Below, in pieces: positions 1-5,804 of a stretch of 6,647 nucleotides of DNA; the first letter of the stretch is position 1; the number at the start of each line of letters is the position of its first letter. The position numbers and the translations under genes are program-made. Under the pieces are notes generated by a model, which made no database searches, was not told the DNA's origin, and saw only the letters and a list, made by a program, of their open reading frames with translations. The DNA is from Ahrensia sp. (GTDB lineage: Bacteria > Pseudomonadota > Alphaproteobacteria > Rhizobiales > Rhizobiaceae), in NCBI GenBank assembly GCA_024639025.1, contig JAHEJF010000092.1:1-6647 (forward strand), read 5' to 3'.

Positions 1-24
1 ACTCTGCTCGATATTGATTTCCCC

Positions 25-30
25 AGGGGA
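25..30 (+). promoter_or_regulatory. Shine-Dalgarno site of the PAP2-like gene
   Basis: AGGGGA is followed by seven bases and then ATG at 38. It lies inside the reading frame opened by the TTG at 14, so it argues for the ATG as the real start. Confidence 0.65.
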
Positions 31-37
31 TATTCGA

Positions 38-982
38 ATGATTCTGCGTCCACTTGAGCGAGTGTGTATTCTGATGGTGTTTGCGATGATCGCAATCAAC
101 ACCATACTTGCCTTAAGTGCCAGCGTTTCCGTGGCGCAACCGCTTATCATCGCGGCAATAATCATCGCTGCTATGGCCTTGATTACAGGTCTCTTTTTCC
201 GAACCCTGAAAAAGGATGAAACACTGTCCCTGTTGTTTTTGAACACAGGAATCCTGTTCCTTTTCTCTTTTTCGTCGGTACTCTACAGCCATTTGCTTTT
301 GCCCTTTAGCCGCCCGACAATTGACCCGACACTGGTGCGTATCGATGCAATGGTTGGCTTTCACTGGCCCGATATCATGACATGGGCTGCGCAATATCCC
401 TTGGTCGGATCGTTGACCCGCACCGCCTACGAAGCTTCCTCCTGGCTGGTTTTCGCATCATTTATTGTAGTCGCGCTGCACCGGGATCACTCAAGAGTGT
501 ATAGCTTCATGTTGGCGATCTTTATCTCGGCATTCGCGACCATATCCATTTGGGCCATGTTCCCGTCTGCGGGGGCCTCTGCCTATTGGAGCTTGCCTGC
601 CGAGGTCGAGCAGTCAATCAATCCGCTGGTTGGCACGCATTACGGGCAGCAATTGCTTGCCTGGTACCAGACCGGCTTTGGTGACATCACGACTTTGCAC
701 AAGAACGGCTTGGTTGGTTTCCCTTCCTACCACACTGTTATGACACTGATCTGTATTTACGGGCTGTGGGGTTATTGGAAGAGCATGCTTATTGCCTCAC
801 CCATCATCGCATTGACCGTCCCGGCGATTTTCATTCAGGGCGGCCATAATCTGGTGGATTTTGTCGCCGGTGCATTGATCACATTCGCCGCCGTGTACGG
901 TGCACAAAAGATCGTGCGACTGGTCGACAAACCCGCCACTGATCAATCTGTCGAACCAATCGCAGTGGCTCAAAATCTCTGA
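38..982 (+). CDS. PAP2-superfamily integral membrane phosphatase-like protein
   Basis: This 314-residue, very hydrophobic protein has roughly eight predicted membrane segments (about residues 9-28, 35-54, 61-82, 134-148, 157-175, 235-247, 250-266 and 273-289). Two phosphatase-type motifs sit near the C-terminus: GFPSYHT (227-233), corresponding to the PSxH motif, and GGHNLVDFVAG (268-278), corresponding to the HxxxD motif, so His232, His270 and Asp274 are the likely catalytic residues. The segment LVRIDAMVGF before the core resembles the Aur1/Ipt1-like PAP2_3 branch, which hydrolyses or transfers lipid-linked phosphate groups; the actual substrate is unknown. The classical KxxxxxxRP first motif is not obvious, as is usual in this branch. 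I chose the ATG at 38 because AGGGGA lies seven bases upstream; an in-frame TTG at 14 has no visible ribosome site. It converges on soxG and is probably unrelated to the sarcosine operon. Confidence 0.85.
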   Translation: MILRPLERVCILMVFAMIAINTILALSASVSVAQPLIIAAIIIAAMALITGLFFRTLKKDETLSLLFLNTGILFLFSFSSVLYSHLLLPFSRPTIDPTLVRIDAMVGFHWPDIMTWAAQYPLVGSLTRTAYEASSWLVFASFIVVALHRDHSRVYSFMLAIFISAFATISIWAMFPSAGASAYWSLPAEVEQSINPLVGTHYGQQLLAWYQTGFGDITTLHKNGLVGFPSYHTVMTLICIYGLWGYWKSMLIASPIIALTVPAIFIQGGHNLVDFVAGALITFAAVYGAQKIVRLVDKPATDQSVEPIAVAQNL

Positions 983-994
983 ACGCAAGACGAC

Positions 995-1552
995 CTAATT
1001 ATGGCTAGCGGCCGTGCTCAGCAGTTCAAATGCATAGGCAGAAAATGACCGCCAGACTTCCACACGAAATGCGTCAACATCAGTGCGCAACAACACCACC
1101 TCAATTTTGCCCAATATGGTGCGCGAACACGCGCCAACCGGGAACGCCGCAAGCGACAGATCCTGAGGACAGCCTGCATTGATCACATCGGCCGCGCGCG
1201 GCCCCTTCACCAACAGCGCGGTATTGCGATGTGAAATATCCACCGCGCTGTGAAGAACCCTTACCTTGGACAAATCGTCCAGCGGATCAACGTGCGTATC
1301 AATAATCAGCCACTCGTCAGGGCCCAACCAAAGCGCGCTGCGATCAGCTGCAGTGATCGATTGTTTGGCAGACCTCGGCAATTTGATACCCAGAGCTTTT
1401 GACAAGGAGGGCACCGCCCGCGCATCTGCACGCAAGCTACACCGATAGGCCTCCGGCGCCGGGGCGATTGACACATTTGGCCCGCCAAAACTTTGGCCTG
1501 CCAATGGATGAACCCGCGTTGCGTCCATTGCTTTGATAGCAGCCTTAGCCAT
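995..1552 (-). CDS. soxG: Sarcosine oxidase gamma subunit (SoxG)
   Basis: This 185-residue protein is the gamma subunit of the cytoplasmic heterotetrameric sarcosine oxidase. In the known enzyme it carries no cofactor; it is related to the folate-binding aminomethyltransferase fold and packs against the alpha subunit. Recognisable family blocks are ALWLGPDEWL (73-82), VDISHRNTAL (104-113), AGCPQDL (125-131), FPVGACSRT (137-145) and FRVEVWRSF (162-170). Length is normal for the family. The reading frame stays open upstream to 1696, but the ATG at 1552 is chosen because GGAGG lies eight bases before it, the downstream protein begins like other SoxG proteins, and the longer version would overlap soxA by about 150 bases. 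The ATG overlaps the end of soxA by eight bases (ATGGCTAA), so translation is probably coupled. It is the last gene of the operon, with its TAG stop 12 bases from the stop of the converging membrane-protein gene. Confidence 0.93.
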   Translation of the reverse strand: MAKAAIKAMDATRVHPLAGQSFGGPNVSIAPAPEAYRCSLRADARAVPSLSKALGIKLPRSAKQSITAADRSALWLGPDEWLIIDTHVDPLDDLSKVRVLHSAVDISHRNTALLVKGPRAADVINAGCPQDLSLAAFPVGACSRTILGKIEVVLLRTDVDAFRVEVWRSFSAYAFELLSTAASHN

Positions 1553-4550
1553 GCACCCGGCCTCCATCTTCATCCACAAAAACGCTTCTGCACACTTCCA
1601 CTTCGATTGTGCGATCAGGCATGGGCACGAAAAGAGTTTCGCCCATGCGGTCAAAGCCCCCCTCGATAAGCGCCAATGCAATGGGCGATCCGGCATTTTC
1701 AGACCAATAGGACGAAGAAACCCAACCGATCATCTTGTCGTGTTGTGCGGCATCGGCAACGATCTGCGCACCCTCATCCAGAACAGATCTGCTGTCTTTC
1801 GATCGGAGGCCGACCAACTGGCGTCGGCCTTTGGCAACCAGATCTGGCCGTTGCAAGCCGCGAATGCCGACAAAGTCTTCTTTCTTCTTGCCAACGGCCC
1901 AACCCAGCCCTGCATCATGTGGCGTAACGGTCCCATCGGTGTCCTGCCCGACAATGATGAAACCCTTTTCCGCTCTGAGAACGTGCATGGCTTCGGTGCC
2001 ATAGGCACAGCCGCCGGCAGCATTGACCGTTGCATACAGTGTGTCCCAGACCATCCGGCCATGGTCCGCTGGCACGTTGATCTCATAGCCAGCTTCGCCT
2101 GTGAACGACATGCGCATCAGCCGAGTTTCAACCCCGCAAATGCGGCCAGTCGCCATACTCATATGCGGCAACGCTTCATTTGACAGATCAATGCCTTCGA
2201 CAAACGGTGCAATGATATCGCGCGCTTTCGGGCCCTGAACGGCGATGACCGCCCATTGTTCAGATGTCGAAGTCAACCACACTTTGAGATCAGGAAATTC
2301 GGTCTGCAGATAGTCTTCCATATGATTTAGAACACGCGGGGCACCGCCCGTGGTGGTGGTCACATGGAACCTGTCTTCGGCAATACGGCCCACCACGCCG
2401 TCATCATAAATATAGCCGTCTTCGCGGCACATGATGCCATAGCGCAGTTTTCCAACACCAAGCTTCATGAACGGATTGGTATACATCAGATGCATGAATT
2501 TGGCGGCGTCCGGTCCAACGACTTCGATCTTGCCCAGCGTTGAACCATCAAACATGCCCACTGTCTCGCGCACAGTCTTGCACTCACGATTCACAGCGGT
2601 GTGCATGTCTTCGCCGGCCCGCGGGTAGTACCAGGCCCGTTTCCAGTTGCCGACATCTTCAAAAATCGCGCCAAGCGCAACCTCACTGTCATGGATCGGT
2701 GTGGTCCGCGTCGGATCAAACAAATTGGCGCGCGAATGATTGACGATCGCGCCAAATGTGACCGGCGTATAAGGCGCCCGGAAGGTCGTCAGCCCGACCT
2801 CGGGGATCTCCTTGCCCAGCGCCTCAGCTGCAATGGCCAATCCATGCATGTTTGACAGCTTGCCTTGATCGGTCGCCATGCCATTGGTTGTGAAGCGTTT
2901 GACGTGTTCGATTGAATGAAATCCCTCCTGCACTGCAAGCCGGATGTCCTTTGCGGTGACGTCATTCTGGTAGTCGACAAACGCTTTGACGACTTTGCCA
3001 GCTTCTGCACCCGGTGCTGCACCAACCATGTTGCCGTTCCATGACTCACCACCTATGGTTTTAACATTCAGAGCGGCTCTTTTTGGCCTCGCGACAGTGT
3101 TCTTTGCAGCATTCTCACCTGCCTTCAGGGCTTCTTCGACGGTTTGGCCAAGATCATCGGTGCCGTTGCACGCGCCGATGCATATGCAATCCTGCGCATA
3201 GATGCCGGGCAGAAAGCGGTTCGTTTCAGCGTCGAATTTCACTTTGCCGCGGGATTGCGAGAACATGTGAACCGAAGGTGTCCAACCTGCACTCATGATC
3301 AGCGCATCGACCGGAATTACCTGCTCAGAGCCTCCTCCGGCTTTGCTGACGGACATGGAGGAAACTCTTAGTTTGCCACCTGCAGCGATTACAGCGTGAC
3401 CCGTGAGAACCCGGATACCCAATTCCAGTGCCTGTGAAGCGAGCTTCGGATCAATCGCTTCCCGTACATCAACAATTGCTGGAATTTGCACACCCGCACG
3501 CTTTAAGTCGAATGCTGCCAGATAAGCGCTGTCATTGGCGGTATACACCCCAACGTTCTTGCCGACAGCAACACCGTAGTGATTGAGATAGGTCCGCGCG
3601 GCGCTGGCCAGCAATATTCCTGGACGGTCATTATTGGCAAAAACCATGTGCCGCTCAATCGCACCGGTTGCAATGAGCACCTGTCCCGCGCGCACTTGCC
3701 ATAGGCGTTCCCTCGGCGTTCCCGGCGCAGGAGCTGAAACATGTTCTGTCACCCGCTCTACAAGGCCGACGAAATTTTGCGCGTAGTACCCAAATGCCGT
3801 CGTGCGACCAAGTACGCGGACATTGTCCATTTCAGACAGTTGGGCAGCTGTCTCCTGTGCCCACTCAAAACCCGGCCTGCCATTGACTTGGGCATCCACA
3901 TCGAAATGAAATGCGCCCCCAAACTGGGGCTGCTCATCACAGATAATCACGCGGGCACCGGCCTTGGCAGCTTTCAGTGCTGCGCACAATCCTGCAATGC
4001 CGCCGCCGATAACCAATACATCACAATGAGCAAATTGCGCTGCATAGTGGTCCGGATCCGCATGTTCAGGCGCATGTCCCAGACCGGCAGCATTCCGGAT
4101 GAATGGTTCATATACCTTGTCCCACGCTTTGCGCGGCCACATGAAAGTCTTGTAGTAGAAACCGGCCGACAAAAACGGCGATGCCACATCATTGACCTCA
4201 CCAATATCATATTTCAGCGAAGGCCAACGGTTTTGGCTGGTTGCTTGCAGCCCATCGAACACTTCCTGCGTCGTCGCTCTGATATTGGGCGTGTGACGCG
4301 TAACATCACGCGCAATGCCCAGCAGCGCATTGGGCTCCTCAGGCCCGGCAGTCACGATTCCGCGCGGACGGTGATATTTGAAAGATCGACCAACCAAATG
4401 AACATCATTGGCAATCAGTGCGGATGCAACCGTATCGCCAACCAGTGCCCCGTAGGTTTTGCCATCAAAGGTAAAGCGCGTTTGATTGGCTGGCGTCAAT
4501 CGACCATGGCCCGCGATCCGGTTGGGTTGGACTTTGGCGTGCGCGTTCAT
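1545..4550 (-). CDS. soxA: Sarcosine oxidase alpha subunit (SoxA)
   Basis: This 1001-residue large subunit of heterotetrameric sarcosine oxidase is of normal family length. The N-terminal part (about 15-90, with RFTFDGKTY and GRSFKYHRPRG) is the ferredoxin-like Fer2_4 domain. A Rossmann domain follows, with DVLVIGGGIAGL at 177-188, the NAD-binding signature, and a second nucleotide-fold segment around GKNVGVYTANDSAYLAAFDL (330-349). The segment RFTTNGMATDQGK (552-564) is characteristic of SoxA. The C-terminal third is an aminomethyltransferase (GCV_T) domain, about 615-880, with FTGEAGYEINVP (816-827), and a GCV_T C-terminal barrel, about 905-990. In characterised enzymes this part binds tetrahydrofolate and receives the methylene group. 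The start ATG overlaps the soxD stop as ATGA, with AAGAAGG seven bases upstream; the end overlaps soxG by eight bases. No internal stop or frameshift was seen. Confidence 0.97.
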   Translation of the reverse strand: MNAHAKVQPNRIAGHGRLTPANQTRFTFDGKTYGALVGDTVASALIANDVHLVGRSFKYHRPRGIVTAGPEEPNALLGIARDVTRHTPNIRATTQEVFDGLQATSQNRWPSLKYDIGEVNDVASPFLSAGFYYKTFMWPRKAWDKVYEPFIRNAAGLGHAPEHADPDHYAAQFAHCDVLVIGGGIAGLCAALKAAKAGARVIICDEQPQFGGAFHFDVDAQVNGRPGFEWAQETAAQLSEMDNVRVLGRTTAFGYYAQNFVGLVERVTEHVSAPAPGTPRERLWQVRAGQVLIATGAIERHMVFANNDRPGILLASAARTYLNHYGVAVGKNVGVYTANDSAYLAAFDLKRAGVQIPAIVDVREAIDPKLASQALELGIRVLTGHAVIAAGGKLRVSSMSVSKAGGGSEQVIPVDALIMSAGWTPSVHMFSQSRGKVKFDAETNRFLPGIYAQDCICIGACNGTDDLGQTVEEALKAGENAAKNTVARPKRAALNVKTIGGESWNGNMVGAAPGAEAGKVVKAFVDYQNDVTAKDIRLAVQEGFHSIEHVKRFTTNGMATDQGKLSNMHGLAIAAEALGKEIPEVGLTTFRAPYTPVTFGAIVNHSRANLFDPTRTTPIHDSEVALGAIFEDVGNWKRAWYYPRAGEDMHTAVNRECKTVRETVGMFDGSTLGKIEVVGPDAAKFMHLMYTNPFMKLGVGKLRYGIMCREDGYIYDDGVVGRIAEDRFHVTTTTGGAPRVLNHMEDYLQTEFPDLKVWLTSTSEQWAVIAVQGPKARDIIAPFVEGIDLSNEALPHMSMATGRICGVETRLMRMSFTGEAGYEINVPADHGRMVWDTLYATVNAAGGCAYGTEAMHVLRAEKGFIIVGQDTDGTVTPHDAGLGWAVGKKKEDFVGIRGLQRPDLVAKGRRQLVGLRSKDSRSVLDEGAQIVADAAQHDKMIGWVSSSYWSENAGSPIALALIEGGFDRMGETLFVPMPDRTIEVEVCRSVFVDEDGGRVHG
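1561..1565 (-). promoter_or_regulatory. Shine-Dalgarno site of soxG
   Basis: GGAGG on the minus strand lies within the 3' end of soxA, eight bases before the ATG at 1552. It fixes the soxG start against the much longer open frame upstream. Confidence 0.7.
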
Positions 4551-4861
4551 GATGCCGCCTTCTTGTTTTGATTGGTCGAAATCTTCAACTTGGGCTTGGG
4601 CTCACCGATCTTGTAGGTGATCAGAAATTTATCGGAGACGGTGTCACGTGCGGCATTGAAAAAGCGGGCACAACCATGAGTGTGTCGCCAGCGTTCAAAG
4701 GTCACGCCCTTCCGGTTTTCCCGATAGAAGAAAAAATGGGCAAATTCTTCGTCGCTCAGTTCAGTCAATTGGGTCGAACGCACGATATGCGCTTCTCCAG
4801 CGTGGGAGAATTCCAACTCTGGGCGTTCTTCATTGCAATGCGGACAATGTATTAGCAACAT
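4547..4861 (-). CDS. soxD: Sarcosine oxidase delta subunit (SoxD), zinc-binding
   Basis: This 104-residue protein is the small delta subunit of heterotetrameric sarcosine oxidase. It begins MLLIHCPHC, placing Cys6 and Cys9 as a CxxC pair, and contains RWRHTHGCARFFN, placing His60 and Cys64 as the second half of the zinc site known in this family. FFYRENRKG (44-52) and the block around NAARDT are also typical of SoxD. The zinc role is structural. The ATG has only a weak ribosome site (AAGAAG, nine bases upstream). The stop overlaps the soxA start by four bases (ATGA), implying translational coupling. In most sox operons soxD directly follows soxB; here two extra genes and a 121-base gap intervene. 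Confidence 0.95.
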   Translation of the reverse strand: MLLIHCPHCNEERPELEFSHAGEAHIVRSTQLTELSDEEFAHFFFYRENRKGVTFERWRHTHGCARFFNAARDTVSDKFLITYKIGEPKPKLKISTNQNKKAAS

Positions 4862-4982
4862 GATTTATTTCTTCTTTTTGGACCGACTGGCGGTGCTCAA
4901 ATTTCCCTATTTCCTGACATGCCAGAGCAATCGGTATGCGGTTTCAAACGACGATTTACCCTTCAACTGCGACACGCTCACC
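4862..4982 (-). other. 121-base intergenic gap before soxD
   Basis: This is the only sizeable non-coding gap within the minus-strand operon; other junctions overlap or nearly touch. No convincing hairpin with a U-tract and no strong promoter are seen. The best promoter-like pair is TTGAAA and TGGCAT at 17-base spacing, with a poor -10 match. A reading frame different from that of the upstream gene remains open across much of the gap, ending at 4907. Confidence 0.4.
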
Positions 4983-5435
4983 CTATAACTCGCCGGACCC
5001 GACAAATGAGCCTTGCGGTTGTTCACAAAGCCGCTTCCCCGTTTCATAAAATGATGCAAACAGTGATAACCGAACTTCGCTATTGCCACCCTCATCAGCG
5101 ATCAGGTCGTTGACGGCCATATTGCCAAATATCGCTTCAAAAGGGTCTGTTGAGATGGTTACTGTCCTCAGTTTTGGCGTTACATTATCCTTTTCAAACC
5201 CGTCTTCTACAAAGAACATGACCAGCGGCCGTCCTGCTGCATAGATGCAAGCCAACAAACCTTTGTCGACGGTAAATGGCCATCCCTGCTCATTGCCCAC
5301 TTTGCTGATTTTCTGGAACCGCGCATCGTCGTCTTGTGGGATATAGAACAGATCCTCTTCCGCCCCTGATGCCGGAATTGTTGCCGCAAGCAGGCTCAAC
5401 ACAAAGCTCAAAATTTGGATGGTTTTCAAATTCAA
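4983..5435 (-). CDS. Exported DUF2511 (YebY)-like protein
   Basis: This 150-residue protein begins with an apparent signal peptide: Lys4, a hydrophobic core ILSFVLSLLAATI, and a cleavage region PASGAEED near residues 21-28. The mature protein should therefore be periplasmic. It resembles DUF2511, the family of E. coli YebY: GWPFTVDKGLLAC (51-63), MAVNDLIA (106-113) and a C-terminal FYETGKRLC (129-137) match the family pattern of W-x-F followed by a Cys, then a LND-like block, then a final Cys. Cys63 and Cys137 are the only two cysteines in the mature chain and could form a disulfide. YebY is part of a copper-linked operon in E. coli, but function here is unknown. The start is TTG at 5435, supported by AAAGG seven bases upstream and by the four-base TTGA overlap with the cupin stop. 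The family assignment is from remembered pattern only. Confidence 0.7.
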   Translation of the reverse strand: MNLKTIQILSFVLSLLAATIPASGAEEDLFYIPQDDDARFQKISKVGNEQGWPFTVDKGLLACIYAAGRPLVMFFVEDGFEKDNVTPKLRTVTISTDPFEAIFGNMAVNDLIADEGGNSEVRLSLFASFYETGKRLCEQPQGSFVGSGEL

Positions 5436-5788
5436 ATTTCAACCTTTCTAGCAGCCGTAGCATGATCTCCAGTATTGGGTTCGCCCTTTGGTTCAATCAG
5501 CAGAATTTTCGCTTCGCCATGCGCAATCGGTCTGTGCATCACCCCTTTGGGCACCACATATAATTCGCCCGGGCCCAGCGCGACATCACCATTTTCTGTC
5601 TCTATGGTAATTTTACCATCGATAACCAGGAAAAAGTCATCCGAGTCTGGATGGTTATGCATCGGAAACGTGCCATCGCACTTCACAACCATCACATCGT
5701 GACCATTAAAGGAACTGACAATTTTTGGTGACCAGAGTTCTGAAAACTGGTTCAGTTTTTTGCTCCAAATTGACAGCTTCGGGCTCAC
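5432..5788 (-). CDS. Single-domain cupin protein with disturbed start
   Basis: This 118-residue small cytoplasmic cupin (Cupin_2 type) shows motif 1 as GTFPMHNHPDSDDFFLVIDG (39-58), giving His44 and His46 as metal ligands with an Asp where the usual Glu stands. Motif 2 is GELYVVPKGVMH (74-85), giving His85. The family core ELWSPKIV (17-24) and LLIEPKG (96-102) are present. Substrate is unknown; its place in the operon suggests a link to sarcosine or one-carbon metabolism, but that is inference. The only start in this frame is GTG at 5788, eleven bases after AGGAG. A better placed ATG at 5792, seven bases after AGGAG, is in another frame, and that frame reads MSEPEAVNLEQK, which looks like the expected cupin N-terminus up to a run of six A residues (5761-5756). 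One A fewer would give a continuous 119-residue protein. The stop overlaps the next start by four bases. Confidence 0.85.
   Translation of the reverse strand: MSPKLSIWSKKLNQFSELWSPKIVSSFNGHDVMVVKCDGTFPMHNHPDSDDFFLVIDGKITIETENGDVALGPGELYVVPKGVMHRPIAHGEAKILLIEPKGEPNTGDHATAARKVEI
5443..5447 (-). promoter_or_regulatory. Shine-Dalgarno site deciding a TTG start
   Basis: AAAGG on the minus strand, inside the 3' end of the cupin gene, lies seven bases before the TTG at 5435. There is no ATG or GTG before the signal peptide, so this site supports TTG as the start of the DUF2511-like gene. Confidence 0.6.
5756..5761 (-). other. Six-A run, candidate frameshift site in cupin
   Basis: On the minus strand the coding sequence reads CAAAAAACTG. 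Translation from the ATG at 5792 enters this run in one frame and meets a stop about 15 codons later; the conserved cupin continues from CTG in another frame. Loss of one A, or a +1 shift here, restores a single reading frame. The site could be a true mutation, transcriptional slippage, or a homopolymer length error. Confidence 0.5.
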
Positions 5789-5799
5789 TCATTGTTCTG

Positions 5800-5804
5800 C
5801 TCCT
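5800..5804 (-). promoter_or_regulatory. Shine-Dalgarno site of the cupin gene
   Basis: AGGAG on the minus strand partly overlaps the soxB TAG stop (TAGGAG). It stands seven bases from the ATG at 5792 but eleven from the GTG at 5788 that is in the cupin frame, which is the main reason to suspect a frameshift at the start of this gene. Confidence 0.65.

Noticed and set aside
14..37. TTG start for the PAP2-like gene
   Set aside because: No ribosome site is visible before it, while AGGGGA is well placed for the ATG at 38.
1553..1696. N-terminal extension of soxG
   Set aside because: It overlaps soxA out of frame, lacks family similarity, and a strong GGAGG site points to the ATG at 1552.
1533..2183. 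216-codon open frame on the plus strand opposite the end of soxA
   Set aside because: Antisense to the conserved aminomethyltransferase part of soxA, with no family motif and an amino acid composition typical of a shadow frame.
3503..3742. 79-codon minus-strand frame inside soxA
   Set aside because: Different frame within the intact Rossmann region of soxA; no independent support.
3741..4571. 276-codon open frame on the plus strand opposite soxA
   Set aside because: It lies entirely antisense to the highly conserved N-terminal half of soxA, has no recognisable domain, and is explained by codon bias of the real gene.
4880..4960. Internal promoter before soxD
   Set aside because: The TTGAAA / TGGCAT pair has correct spacing but only three of six -10 matches, too weak to annotate.
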